Positions 23,856 through 32,178 of a stretch of DNA of 51,913 bases are shown one piece after another. The notes below the pieces were generated by a model. The model saw only the letters and a program-made list of their open reading frames with translations. It searched no databases and was not told the DNA's origin. The stretch is taken from NCBI GenBank assembly GCA_030696045.1, contig JAUYNO010000016.1:1-51913 (forward strand), read 5' to 3'. A program made the translations under genes and the position numbers. Each line of letters opens with the position of its first letter. The first letter of the stretch is position 1. Source of the DNA: Stagnimonas sp. Lineage in GTDB: Bacteria > Pseudomonadota > Gammaproteobacteria > Nevskiales > Nevskiaceae.

Positions 23856-26138
23856 ATGAAGTTCCGCAAGAGTCCAATCGTCGCCGCCGTCCTCGCCGTC
23901 TACGCCCTGCCGGGTGCCGCGCAGGACGCCACGCCCGCTCCCGCGCCGGAGGCCGCTACCCAGCTCGAAGGGGTCAAGGTCCAGTACGAGGCGCTCAGCC
24001 CCTACAAGGCCGAGGAGGTTTCCTCGCCCAAGTACACCGCGCCGCTGCTCGATACGCCGAAGTCGGTGACGGTGATCCCGGCGCAGCTGATGCAGGACAT
24101 CGCCGCCACCTCGCTGCAGGACGCCTTGCGCACGGTGCCCGGCATCACCTTTCTGGCGGGCGAGGGTGGCCAGCCGATCGCGGACCGTCCGGTGATCCGT
24201 GGCCTGAATTCCGCCAACAGCCTGTTCATCGACGGCATCCGCGACATCGGCTCGCAGACCCGCGACGTGTTCGCGCTCGATGCGGTGGAAGTCACCAAGG
24301 GCGCGGACTCGGCCTACGGCGGTCGCGGCTCCGGCGGCGGCAGCGTCAACCTGGTCAGCAAGCAGGCCCGGGCCGAGGACTTCGCCAACGCCAGCCTGAG
24401 CATCGGCACTGCCGACACCCTGCGCGCCACCGTCGACAAGAACTGGAAGCTCAACGAGCGCACCGGCGCCCGGCTCAATGTGATGGGCAACCACGGCGGG
24501 GTGGCGGGGCGCGACAGCGCGGTGTCGTTCGACAAGTGGGGCGCGGCCGGCGCGCTGGCGTTCGGACTCGGTACCCCGACCCGCGTCAGTCTCGATTTCT
24601 ACCACCTGTCCGAAGACGGCATGCCGGACTACAGCATCCCCTACGACCAGCAGACCGGCGAGCCGGTCACCGAGACACAGGGCGTGGACAGCAAGAATTT
24701 CTACGGTCTCAAGAACCGGGACTTCCGCAAGGGCGAGGCCGATATCGGCACCCTGACCATCAGCCACGATCTCAGCAGCAGGCTCACCCTGCGCAGCAGC
24801 ACCCGCTACGGCTCCTCGCTCAACGACTATGTGGTGACCAATCCGGACGACAGCTCCAACAACGTCGTCAACGGCCTCGTCTATCGGTCCACCAAGAACC
24901 GCTATTCGGAAACCGATACCTTCGCCAACCTCAGCACCCTGACCGGCAAGTTCGATACCGGCTTCATCAAGCACAGCCTGACCGGCGGCGTCGAGTACGG
25001 CCAGGAAAGCCGCGACCAGGATGGCTATGCCACGGTCCGCGCCGACGGCGTGGTGAACCCCACGGGCAGTGCCAGGACCTGCACGCCTGCCCTGGAAGCC
25101 AGTTTCGATTGCACCAGCCTCTACAACCCCAATCCCCACGATGTCTGGGCCGGCCGTATCGTGCGCAATCACACGCCGACGCAGTTCGACACCACCAGCA
25201 CCGCGCTGTTCGCCTTCGATACCCTCACGCTGAATCCGCAGTGGCTGCTCAACCTCGGCCTGCGCTGGGACAACTACGAAACCGAAGCGCAGCGTGATGC
25301 CGGCGTGCCGACGGCAGGCCCCGCCGTTACCGCGCTCTATGCCCGCAACAAGGACAGGTTCTTCAACTACCAGCTGGGCCTGGTCTACAAGCCGGTGCAA
25401 GCGGGCAGCGTCTACGCCGCCTACAGTACCGAGACCACGCCGGTGAGCGTCAGCACCGGTGAAGAGGATGCGGTGACTTCCGCCAACGCACTTGCGAAGC
25501 CGGAAGAAGCCGCCACCGCCGAGATCGGAGCCAAGTGGGAGCTGTTCGGTCAGCAGGCCCTGCTGAGCGTCGCGGTGTTCGACACCGAGCGCAAGAACGC
25601 CCTGCTCGCCATCGACGCCAACACCAGTCAGCAGGTCGGCAAGACCCGGGTCCGTGGCGCCGAGCTGAGCCTCAGCGGCAATATCAGTCGCGACTGGTCC
25701 CTGTTTGGCGGCTATTCCTACCTCGACAGCGAGCTGGTGCGTGGCAGCCTGTATGTGGCAGCACCGTCCGAGATCCTGAGCCCGTCCCAGGGCAAGCAGT
25801 TGCCCAACACGCCCGAGCACAGTTTCAGCCTGATCAGCAGCTACCGGTTCTTGGAGAAGTACACGGTCGGTGGCGGCGCCTACTACGTCAGCCAGGTCCA
25901 CGGCAGCACCCAGACCACCCGCAACACCAGCACCGGTCTGGTGACCTTGCCGAAGTCGGTGCCCGACTACTGGCGCTTTGATCTAAACGCCGGCTGGCAG
26001 CTGAGCCCCAGTACGGCGCTGCAGCTCAACGTGCAGAACGTCCTCGACGAGGTCTATTACACCAAGGCCTACACCAACCACTACGCCGCACTCGGCACCG
26101 GCCGGCAGTTCCTGCTGTCGGCCAACTTCTCGTTCTGA
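23856..26138 (+). CDS. TonB-dependent siderophore receptor (catecholate/Fiu-like)
   Basis: About 760 residues from ATG 23856, preceded by GGGAG and followed by a signal peptide (MKFRKSPIVAAVLAVYALPGAAQ). Plug domain: DTPKSVTVIPAQLMQDIAATSLQDALRTVPGITF, RPVIRGLNSANSLFIDGIRDIG and VEVTKGADSAYGGRGSGGGSVNLVSK (residues about 60-175). The rest is a 22-strand-type barrel with the TonB-dependent receptor C-terminal pattern LNVQNVLDEVYYTKAYTNHYAALGTGRQFLLSANFSF and a terminal Phe. Plug wording resembles Fiu/PiuA-type catecholate receptors. The following piuC-like gene supports this. It imports a ferric siderophore, using TonB-ExbBD encoded downstream. An in-frame codon at 23730 lies too far upstream of the signal peptide. 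Confidence 0.93.
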   Translation: MKFRKSPIVAAVLAVYALPGAAQDATPAPAPEAATQLEGVKVQYEALSPYKAEEVSSPKYTAPLLDTPKSVTVIPAQLMQDIAATSLQDALRTVPGITFLAGEGGQPIADRPVIRGLNSANSLFIDGIRDIGSQTRDVFALDAVEVTKGADSAYGGRGSGGGSVNLVSKQARAEDFANASLSIGTADTLRATVDKNWKLNERTGARLNVMGNHGGVAGRDSAVSFDKWGAAGALAFGLGTPTRVSLDFYHLSEDGMPDYSIPYDQQTGEPVTETQGVDSKNFYGLKNRDFRKGEADIGTLTISHDLSSRLTLRSSTRYGSSLNDYVVTNPDDSSNNVVNGLVYRSTKNRYSETDTFANLSTLTGKFDTGFIKHSLTGGVEYGQESRDQDGYATVRADGVVNPTGSARTCTPALEASFDCTSLYNPNPHDVWAGRIVRNHTPTQFDTTSTALFAFDTLTLNPQWLLNLGLRWDNYETEAQRDAGVPTAGPAVTALYARNKDRFFNYQLGLVYKPVQAGSVYAAYSTETTPVSVSTGEEDAVTSANALAKPEEAATAEIGAKWELFGQQALLSVAVFDTERKNALLAIDANTSQQVGKTRVRGAELSLSGNISRDWSLFGGYSYLDSELVRGSLYVAAPSEILSPSQGKQLPNTPEHSFSLISSYRFLEKYTVGGGAYYVSQVHGSTQTTRNTSTGLVTLPKSVPDYWRFDLNAGWQLSPSTALQLNVQNVLDEVYYTKAYTNHYAALGTGRQFLLSANFSF

Positions 26139-26161
26139 TCTGGTGAGCAAACGGAGCTGAC

Positions 26162-26842
26162 ATGCTGTTGCGGATACCCGGTCTGTTGTCAGCTCCGCAG
26201 CTCGCGCAGGCGCGCAAGGCCCTGCTGGCGGCGGAGTGGGTGGACGGCAACGTCACCTCCGGCCACCAGTCGGCGAAGGCCAAGAGCAATCTCCAGGTTC
26301 CGGAACAGCATCCCGCCGCCCGCGAGGTTGGCGGGATGATCCTGCAGGCGCTCAGCACCAATCCGCTGTTCATGGCGGGCGCGCTGCCCCAGCACGTGTT
26401 TCCGCCGCTGTTCAACCGCTACGGCATCGGCCAGAAGTTCGACACCCATGTCGACAATGCGGTGCGTCAGCACCGGCTGTCCGGGCTGCGCATCCGCACC
26501 GATCTCTCGGCGACCCTGTTCCTGGCCGCGCCCGAGGACTACGACGGCGGCGAGCTGCTGATCGAGGACACGTTCGGCAGCCAGAGCATCAAGCTCGCCG
26601 CCGGTGACCTGATCCTCTATCCCTCGTCGAGCCTGCATCGGGTCACGCCGGTGACGCGCGGCGAACGCCTGGCCTCGTTCTTCTGGATCCAGAGCATGGT
26701 CCGCGACGACGGCCAGCGGCGCCTGCTGTTCGAGATGGATCAGGCGATCCAGCAGTTGGGGGCCGATGTGCCCGGCCATCGCGGCGTGGTGCAGCTCACC
26801 GGCGTGTATCACAACCTGCTGCGGCAGTGGGCCGAGGTCTAG
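26162..26842 (+). CDS. piuC: PKHD-type Fe(II)/2-oxoglutarate hydroxylase (PiuC/YbiX family)
   Basis: 226 residues, the usual length of the family. Metal ligands are His96 and Asp98 (FDTHVDNA) and His159 (SSLHRVTPV); the 2-oxoglutarate-binding Arg is probably R169 in [10 protein letters not shown]. The start [29 protein letters not shown] and the segment [17 protein letters not shown] are characteristic of PiuC/YbiX. These enzymes are encoded next to catecholate siderophore receptors and are iron regulated; their true substrate is not settled. Here it follows the receptor by 23 bp and its stop overlaps the tonB start by one base. Confidence 0.93.
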   Translation: MLLRIPGLLSAPQLAQARKALLAAEWVDGNVTSGHQSAKAKSNLQVPEQHPAAREVGGMILQALSTNPLFMAGALPQHVFPPLFNRYGIGQKFDTHVDNAVRQHRLSGLRIRTDLSATLFLAAPEDYDGGELLIEDTFGSQSIKLAAGDLILYPSSSLHRVTPVTRGERLASFFWIQSMVRDDGQRRLLFEMDQAIQQLGADVPGHRGVVQLTGVYHNLLRQWAEV

Positions 26843-27504
26843 TGAGCACGGTCGCCGCCACCCCTCGCTACCAGCGGCCCCGACGCGCGGGCGGCCCCGA
26901 GCGCGGTCTGGCCTGGCTGCTGATTGCCGCCGTCCACCTGTCGGCGCTGGCCGGCCTGTGGCTGGCGGGTGTCGAGCTGCCGCTGCCTAAAGTGCCGCAG
27001 ACCCTGATGGTGAGTTTCGTCACCGAGCCGGTGGCCGCCGTCGAGCCGCCCCGGCCGCCGCCGCCCAAGCCCGAGCAGCCGCGCATGGTGGCGACCCCCA
27101 GGCCGACGCCTGCGGCCATCCAGGCGCCGGCACCCGAGCCCACCCCCGCCGCGCCCGCCGAGTCCGCGCCCGCTGCGGAACCGGGACCGCCCGCACCGGC
27201 CGCCGAGCCGGTGGTCGTGCCGCCGAATTTCGCCGCTGCGCATCTCAACAACCCCGGGCCGCAGGTGCCCTACCAGTCGCGCAAGCTGGGCGAGCAGGGC
27301 ACGGTCTGGCTGCGGGTGCTGGTGAACCCGGACGGCCGGCCGCAGCAGGTCCTGGTGGATCGTGGCAGCGGTTATGCCCGGCTCGACGCGGCGGCGGTCG
27401 AGGTGGTGCAGCGCCGCTGGCGCTTCGTGCCGGCGCGGCGCGGCGAGGAAGCCATCGCCGCCTGGGTGCTGGTGCCGATCAGTTTTGAACGCAGCAATCG
27501 CTAG
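26842..27504 (+). CDS. tonB: TonB energy-transducing protein
   Basis: About 220 residues from the GTG at 26842, inside the upstream TAG. One N-terminal membrane helix (LAWLLIAAVHLSALAGLWLAG) is followed by a periplasmic Pro/Ala/Glu-rich spacer (residues about 60-125). The C-terminal TonB domain is VPYQSRKLGEQGTVWLRVLVNPDGRPQQVLVDRGSGYARLDAAAVEVVQRRWRFVPAR, with a typical end FERSNR. It couples the ExbB-ExbD proton motor to the receptor encoded upstream. The gene order receptor-piuC-tonB-exbB-exbD indicates a dedicated system. Confidence 0.94.
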   Translation: MSTVAATPRYQRPRRAGGPERGLAWLLIAAVHLSALAGLWLAGVELPLPKVPQTLMVSFVTEPVAAVEPPRPPPPKPEQPRMVATPRPTPAAIQAPAPEPTPAAPAESAPAAEPGPPAPAAEPVVVPPNFAAAHLNNPGPQVPYQSRKLGEQGTVWLRVLVNPDGRPQQVLVDRGSGYARLDAAAVEVVQRRWRFVPARRGEEAIAAWVLVPISFERSNR

Positions 27505-27518
27505 TCAGGAACACCGAC

Positions 27519-28256
27519 ATGGACACAATGCAGGGCATGGGCTTCGGCCATTTCATCGCGCAGGCGGACGGCGTCGCCAGGACCATCCTGGTGCTGATGT
27601 TCCTCGCCTCGGTCACCAGCTGGTACCTGATCGTCACCAAGCTGCTCGGCCACTACCGGGCGCGCCGCCGCAGCGCCGCCTTTCTCGACTTCTTCTGGAA
27701 CGCGCCCTCGCTCGACGTGGTCGCCGCCAAGATCGAGCAGCAGCATCCGGACGATCCCTTCTCGCATCTCGCCTACCACGGCATCGCGGCGGCGCGGCAC
27801 CACGAGCGGCACGGCGTCAATCGCCTGAACGAGGCCGGCAGCTCCAGCGACTTCGTCACCCGCACCCTGCGCAAGACCATCGACGAGGAAACCGCGAGCA
27901 TGGAGTCCGGCCTCACCGTGCTGGCCTCGGTGGGCGCCACCGCGCCCTTCGTCGGCCTGCTGGGCACGGTCTGGGGCATCTACCACGCCCTGATCGCGAT
28001 TGGCCTGTCCGGCGCCGGCACGCTCGACAAGGTGGCGGGGCCGGTGGGCGAGGCGCTGATCATGACGGCGATTGGTCTGGCAGTCGCCATCCCGGCGGTG
28101 CTCGGCTACAACTTCATCGTCCGCGCCAACCGCCTGACCCTGGCGCAGCTCGATGCCTACGCCCACGACCTGTTCACCTTCCTTGCCACTGGCGTGAAGT
28201 ACGACGCTCAGGCCGGTTCGACGGTGACCTCGCTGAAGCCGGCGAGTCGGGGCTAA
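27519..28256 (+). CDS. exbB: ExbB, MotA/TolQ/ExbB proton channel protein
   Basis: 245 residues. First membrane helix near TILVLMFLASVTSWYLIVTKL; the conserved two-helix core is TVLASVGATAPFVGLLGTVWGIYHALIAIG ... AGPVGEALIMTAIGLAVAIPAVLGYNFI (residues about 130-205), typical of ExbB/TolQ. It forms the pentameric scaffold around ExbD in the inner membrane. It begins 15 bp after tonB and ends 4 bp before exbD. Confidence 0.94.
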   Translation: MDTMQGMGFGHFIAQADGVARTILVLMFLASVTSWYLIVTKLLGHYRARRRSAAFLDFFWNAPSLDVVAAKIEQQHPDDPFSHLAYHGIAAARHHERHGVNRLNEAGSSSDFVTRTLRKTIDEETASMESGLTVLASVGATAPFVGLLGTVWGIYHALIAIGLSGAGTLDKVAGPVGEALIMTAIGLAVAIPAVLGYNFIVRANRLTLAQLDAYAHDLFTFLATGVKYDAQAGSTVTSLKPASRG

Positions 28257-28259
28257 GTC

Positions 28260-28703
28260 GTGGCCTTCGGCAGCTTCCATTCCAAGCCCAACACCGCGCC
28301 GATGGCGGAGATCAACGTGATCCCCCTGGTCGACATCATGCTGGTGCTGCTGGTGATCTTCATCATCACCGCGCCCCTGCTCACCCATGCGGTGAAGATC
28401 GACCTGCCCAAGGCCAGCAGCGCGCCCAATACCCAGAAGGCCGACAACATCCAGTTCGCCATCGACGGTGACGGCCGCATGTACTGGAACGGCGAGAGCC
28501 TGGCGATGCCGGAGCTGATCCAGCGCCTGCGCGCGGCCGGCCAGCAGCAGCCCACGCCGGAGCTGCATCTGCGGGTCGACCGCCAGGCCCGCTACCAGGT
28601 TATCGCCGAGGTGATGAGCGAGGCCGGCAAGGCCGGCCTGAGCAAGATCGGCTTCGTCACCGATCCCTCCGGCGCGCCGGTCACGGTAGCGCCCAAGCCC
28701 TGA
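28260..28703 (+). CDS. exbD: ExbD biopolymer transport protein
   Basis: 147 residues from a GTG at 28260. The N-terminal AEINVIPLVDIMLVLLVIFIITAPLL contains the membrane aspartate (in LVDIML) needed for proton flow, and the periplasmic domain has AIDGDGRMYWNGE and LHLRVDRQARYQVIAEVMSEAGKAGLSKIGFVTD, standard for ExbD. Its TGA overlaps the ATG of the PepSY-type gene by one base, tying the iron-reduction genes to the TonB motor genes. Confidence 0.94.
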   Translation: MAFGSFHSKPNTAPMAEINVIPLVDIMLVLLVIFIITAPLLTHAVKIDLPKASSAPNTQKADNIQFAIDGDGRMYWNGESLAMPELIQRLRAAGQQQPTPELHLRVDRQARYQVIAEVMSEAGKAGLSKIGFVTDPSGAPVTVAPKP

Positions 28704-29341
28704 TGTCCGCGATCGCCGATCCCAGCCGCCGGGCGCGGCGCCGCTCCTACTGGCTCAAGACCCTGCACCAGTGGCACTGGATCAGCGCCGCGCTGTGCCT
28801 GATCGGCCTGATCCTGTTCGCGCTCACCGGCATCACCCTCAATCACGCGCAGCAGATCAAGGCGACGCCGGAAGTGGTCCGGCTCCAGGCCGCACTGCCG
28901 GCGCCGCTGCGGGATGCGCTGCGGGCGGGTCCGGAGGACGGCGCCGCGCCGCTGCCGCCGGCGCTGCGCGACTGGCTGCGCGAGCACTGGTCGCTGCGCA
29001 CGGCCGGCCGCGAGGCCGAGTGGTCGGCCGACGAGGTTTATCTCTCACTGCCCCGACCCGGCGGCGACGCCTGGCTGAGCATAGACCGCGCCAGCGGCGA
29101 GGCCGAGTACGAGCAGACTGAGCGCGGCTGGATCTCCTACTTCAACGACCTGCACAAGGGCCGCAATGCCGGTGCCGCCTGGGGTTGGTTCATCGACGTT
29201 TTCGCCGGCGCCTGCCTGCTGTTCGCCGGCACCGGCCTGTTCCTGCTCAAGCTGCATGCCGCGCAGCGGGCGCTGACCTGGCCGACCGTCGGCCTGGGTC
29301 TGCTGCTGCCGCTGCTGCTGGCCCTGCTGTTCGTTCACTGA
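28703..29341 (+). CDS. PepSY-associated membrane protein (PepSY_TM_like_2 type)
   Basis: 212 residues. Membrane helix 1 is in SYWLKTLHQWHWISAALCLIGLILFALTGITLNHA, the signature of the short PepSY-TM family, with clustered His residues. A periplasmic region follows with WLSIDRASGEAEYEQTERGWISYFNDLHKGRNAGAAWGWFIDV (a PepSY-like unit), then two more helices (FAGACLLFAGTGLFLL, LGLLLPLLLALLFVH). Such proteins occur with ferric-siderophore receptors and flavin reductases and are proposed to carry electrons across the inner membrane. The ATG lies within the exbD stop. Its own stop is directly followed by the inverted-repeat element at 29343. Confidence 0.85.
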   Translation: MSAIADPSRRARRRSYWLKTLHQWHWISAALCLIGLILFALTGITLNHAQQIKATPEVVRLQAALPAPLRDALRAGPEDGAAPLPPALRDWLREHWSLRTAGREAEWSADEVYLSLPRPGGDAWLSIDRASGEAEYEQTERGWISYFNDLHKGRNAGAAWGWFIDVFAGACLLFAGTGLFLLKLHAAQRALTWPTVGLGLLLPLLLALLFVH

Positions 29342-29342
29342 C

Positions 29343-29374
29343 TAGGGTGTGTGGACATGCAAATGATCGCTGCG
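29343..29374 (+). repeat. Left terminal inverted repeat of the MITE-like element
   Basis: 32 bases beginning TAGGGTGTGTGGACATGC and ending GATCGCTGCG; an exact reverse complement of 29681-29712. It begins two bases after the stop of the PepSY-type gene. Confidence 0.9.
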
Positions 29375-29680
29375 TTGCTGACCCCAAGGCCGCCAGGCAA
29401 GGCGCCGAACGACGCCAAGGCTGGAGCCTTGGCTAGGCCGGCAACGCCGCATGGCGGCATTGGGGCCAGCAACCCTCCGGGGCGTACTCGTGCCACGGTG
29501 CCCGAGCGTAGCGAGGTGGGTGCGGGCACGAGTACATCCGGCCCCTCCCGCACCCCTTGCTTCGCAAACACCGTGTCGGGGCCGGACTGTTTTGGCGCAT
29601 TGCGGCGTCAGCGAGTCCTTCAATGCGAGCCACCATTGCGCGGCCTCGCTTCCTTGCACTGCGCCAAAACAGCCTTCGGC

Positions 29681-29712
29681 CGCAGCGATCATTTGCATGT
29701 CCACACACCCTA
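29681..29712 (-). repeat. Right terminal inverted repeat of the MITE-like element
   Basis: Exact reverse complement of 29343-29374, ending CCACACACCCTA. It stops 17 bases before the DUF2271 start codon, just upstream of the GAGG ribosome site at 29721. Confidence 0.9.
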
Positions 29713-29729
29713 ATCTCGACGAGGTTCGC

Positions 29730-30302
29730 ATGCGTACTCCCTCCCTTTCCGCGCTGGCGCTGGCACTCGGTGGCGGCCTACTGGCGGCGCCGGCCTTCGC
29801 CGGCCGGCTCGATCTCAGCGTGCAGATTCCGCAGCTCGATGTCGCCGAATACCACCGTCCCTATGTCGCGGTCTGGCTGGAGCGCGAGGACCGCAGCCCG
29901 GTCGGCACGCTGGCGGTCTGGTATCAGCAGCCGAAGAAGGGCGACAAGCCGGCGGGCGAGGGCGCAGCCGCCATGGCCGGCGCCGGCGAAGGCGGCAGCA
30001 AGTGGCTGCCGGACCTGCGCCAGTGGTGGCGGCGCAGCGGTCGCGACCTGAGCCTGCCGGCCGATGGTGTCAGCGGCGCCACCCGCCCGGTGGGCGAGCA
30101 CGCGCTGAGCGTGGTCGAAGGCAGCGCCGCGCTCGCCAAGCTACCGGCCGGCAACTACAAGCTGCTGGTCGAGGCCGCGCGCGAAGAGGGCGGCCGCGAG
30201 CTGCTGGAGCTTCCCTTCCAGTGGCCGGCCGCCGCCGGCCAGACCCTGCAGGCCCAGGGCAAGAGCGAGCTGGGCCTGGTCCGCCTGGCGCTGTCGCGCT
30301 GA
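29730..30302 (+). CDS. DUF2271 periplasmic protein, predicted FMN-carrying (flavinylated)
   Basis: 190 residues from ATG 29730 with GAGG upstream; open codons further left lie in the inverted-repeat element. A signal peptide (ALALGGGLLAAPAFA-GRL) directs it to the periplasm. The DUF2271 core is LDLSVQIPQLDVAEYHRPYVAVWLEREDRSPVGTLAVWY, then WWRRSGRDLSLPADGVSGATRPVGEH. DGVSGAT (residues 112-118) fits the ApbE target motif Dxx(S/T)GA(S/T), which predicts covalent FMN on Thr118. An apbE gene lies two genes downstream. Likely role: periplasmic electron carrier in ferric-siderophore reduction; this is inference from motif and context. Confidence 0.85.
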   Translation: MRTPSLSALALALGGGLLAAPAFAGRLDLSVQIPQLDVAEYHRPYVAVWLEREDRSPVGTLAVWYQQPKKGDKPAGEGAAAMAGAGEGGSKWLPDLRQWWRRSGRDLSLPADGVSGATRPVGEHALSVVEGSAALAKLPAGNYKLLVEAAREEGGRELLELPFQWPAAAGQTLQAQGKSELGLVRLALSR

Positions 30303-30326
30303 TCCAACCCGAACCCGGAGATCGCC

Positions 30327-31145
30327 ATGAACCTGTCCCTGCTTCGTGCTTCGCTGCTGCTGGCCCTGTCGCTGCCCTTCGCCGCCCAGGCCCACAAGGC
30401 CTGGCTGCAGCCTTCGAAGACCGTGCTCAGCGTCAATCAGTGGGTGACGGTGGACGCCGCCAGCTCCACCGATCCCTTCGTCAAGGATCACAACCCGCAG
30501 CGGCTGGAGCCGCTGCGGATCACCGCGCCGGATGGCAGCGAGCTGGCGCCGGAGAATGCCCACACCGGCAAGCTGCGCAGCAGCTTCGACCTGCAGCTGA
30601 AGCAGGCCGGCACCTATCGCATTGCCCTGGTCAACAACGGCCTCAATGCCAGCTGGGAGGAGAACGGTCAGCGCCGCATGTGGCCGCCGCGCGGCCAGCC
30701 GTTCAGCGCCGAGGGTTTCGCCAAGGAAGTGCCGGCCCAGGCCGACAAGCTCAAGGTGGTCGCCTCGCAGCGCCGCACCGAAACCTTTGTCACCGCCGGC
30801 AAGCCCAGCGAGACCGCGCTCAAGCCGACCGGCATCGGGCTCGAATTGCAGCCGATCACTGGCGTCAATGACCTCTACGCCGACGAGCCGGCGCGCTTCC
30901 GCTTTCTGCTTGACGGCAAGCCGGCGGCCGGTCTGAAGGTGGAAGTGGTCGCCGACGGTGTGCGCTATCGCGATGCGGTCAACGAGATCGAAGTCCGTAC
31001 CGGCGCCGACGGCAGCTTCGAGTTGCGCTGGCCGCAGCCCGGCCTGTACTGGCTCTCGACCGCTGTCGAGGACCAACAGGTCGAAGCCCCGGCCACAGAG
31101 CGCCGCGCGGTGTACAGCGCGACGCTGGAAGTGCTGTCGCCATAA
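30327..31145 (+). CDS. DUF4198 periplasmic protein
   Basis: 272 residues with a signal peptide (LLLALSLPFAAQA-HKAWLQP). The mature start HKAWLQPSKTVLSVNQWVTVDAASSTDPF is typical of DUF4198 proteins. An Ig-like C-terminal part follows (ARFRFLLDGKPAAGLKVEVVADGVRYRD ... GADGSFELRWPQPGLYWLSTAVEDQ). The family is found beside metal and siderophore uptake genes and is thought to bind a metal or ligand in the periplasm. No flavinylation motif is seen. It follows the DUF2271 gene by 24 bp in the iron block, probably as partner of that carrier. Confidence 0.87.
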   Translation: MNLSLLRASLLLALSLPFAAQAHKAWLQPSKTVLSVNQWVTVDAASSTDPFVKDHNPQRLEPLRITAPDGSELAPENAHTGKLRSSFDLQLKQAGTYRIALVNNGLNASWEENGQRRMWPPRGQPFSAEGFAKEVPAQADKLKVVASQRRTETFVTAGKPSETALKPTGIGLELQPITGVNDLYADEPARFRFLLDGKPAAGLKVEVVADGVRYRDAVNEIEVRTGADGSFELRWPQPGLYWLSTAVEDQQVEAPATERRAVYSATLEVLSP

Positions 31146-31167
31146 GCACGGGCGGCGGGTGGAACGG

Positions 31168-32178
31168 GTGAGCACGGCCGAACGCCGTCTGCTGATTCCG
31201 GCGCAGCTGAGCGCGGCCGCCGCGGCTGGGCCGGAGCCGGGTGCGCAGCTGCTGCAGTTGCGCGGCGAGGGCATGGGCACGCGGTGGACCGCGAAACTGT
31301 CGACCGCCCGTCCGCCACCGCTGGAGCGGCTGCGTCAGGGTCTGCAGGGCGAGCTGGATCGGGTGGTGACGCAGATGAGCCCCTGGCTGCCCGACTCCGA
31401 CCTCAGCCGCTACAACCGCGCCGCGCCCGGCAGCTGGCAGCTGCTACCGGCCGATTTCGCGACCGTGATGGCGCAGGCCCTGGCGGTGGCTGCGGCCAGC
31501 GACGGCGCCTACGACCCCAGCGCCGGTGCGCTGGTCGATTGCTGGGGCTTCGGTCCGGCAGCGCCCCGCAGCGCCCCGCCGTCGCCGGACGAGATTTCAG
31601 CGGCGCTCGCGACCGTTGGTTGGCGAAGGCTGCGCTTCGAGCACGGCCGCCTGCTGCAACCCGGCGGCGCCAGGCTCGATCTGTCCGCCATCGCCAAGGG
31701 CCACGGCGTCGATCTGCTGGCGCGCTGGCTGCAGGGGCAGGGCATCGAACACTTCCTGGTCGAGGTCGGCGGCGAGTTGCGCGGCCAGGGCTGCAAGCCC
31801 GACGGCAGTCCCTGGTGGGTGGCGCTGGAGGCGCCGCCCGGCTGCGCGCTGGCCGAGCTGTGGCTGGCGCTGGATGCGGTGGCGGTCGCGAGTTCCGGCG
31901 ACTACCGCCGCTACTTCGAGAGCGGCGGGCGACGCTATTCGCACACGCTCGATCCGCGCAGCGGCCAGCCGCCGGCCTCGGAACTCGCGGCGGTGAGCGT
32001 GGTGCATGCCGACTGCATGGCCGCCGACGCGCAATCGACCGCGCTCGCGGTGCTGGGCTGGGAGGCGGGGCAGGACTATGCGCGCCGCCAAGGCCTGGCC
32101 GCCCGCCTGCTGCGTCGCGGCGGTCGGGCCGGCGTCGAGGAGTGGCTGTCACCGGCGCTGGCGGCCCTGCTGGAATGA
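31168..32178 (+). CDS. apbE: ApbE-type FAD:protein FMN transferase
   Basis: About 336 residues from GTG 31168 (GTG 31159 is equally possible). Motifs are GEGMGTRWTAKL, SDLSRYNR, AYDPSAGALVDCWGF, LDLSAIAKGHGVDLLARWL, LVEVGGELRGQG, HTLDPRSGQP and DAQSTALAVLG, which cover the FAD pocket and the divalent metal site (Asp and Thr near DAQSTA). ApbE transfers FMN from FAD to Thr/Ser in SGA(T/S) motifs; the DUF2271 protein two genes upstream carries one. No signal peptide or lipobox is seen with either start, unlike most ApbE proteins, which act outside the cytoplasm. Its stop overlaps the start of the flavoprotein gene as ATGA. Confidence 0.9.
   Translation: MSTAERRLLIPAQLSAAAAAGPEPGAQLLQLRGEGMGTRWTAKLSTARPPPLERLRQGLQGELDRVVTQMSPWLPDSDLSRYNRAAPGSWQLLPADFATVMAQALAVAAASDGAYDPSAGALVDCWGFGPAAPRSAPPSPDEISAALATVGWRRLRFEHGRLLQPGGARLDLSAIAKGHGVDLLARWLQGQGIEHFLVEVGGELRGQGCKPDGSPWWVALEAPPGCALAELWLALDAVAVASSGDYRRYFESGGRRYSHTLDPRSGQPPASELAAVSVVHADCMAADAQSTALAVLGWEAGQDYARRQGLAARLLRRGGRAGVEEWLSPALAALLE

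Larger units (their letters stand above)
29343..29712. mobile_element. MITE-like element with perfect 32-bp inverted ends
   Basis: A 370-bp non-coding unit bounded by perfect 32-bp inverted repeats (29343-29374 and 29681-29712), starting TAGGGTGTGTGGACATGC. The outermost TA on each side could be a duplicated TA target, leaving 30-bp ends. TA duplication is the hallmark of IS630/Tc1-mariner-type insertion. The interior has further inverted pairs: 29484-29494 with 29525-29535 (11 bp), 29537-29545 with 29578-29586 (9 bp) and 29587-29599 with 29660-29672 (13 bp), so the whole unit folds strongly. No transposase is encoded; short frames on both strands reflect the symmetry. It separates the PepSY and DUF2271 genes. 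Confidence 0.78.

Noticed and set aside
23850..25901. A 683-codon antisense frame in the receptor gene
   Set aside because: Shadow of the TonB-dependent receptor; low-complexity protein without domains.
29351..29731. Short open frames on both strands inside the inverted-repeat element
   Set aside because: They mirror each other because of the inverted ends and have no domain or ribosome site; not genes.
31284..32174. N-terminal extension of the flavoprotein into the apbE region
   Set aside because: The upstream frame is a shadow of apbE; ATG 32175 with ATGA overlap and two membrane helices is a better start.
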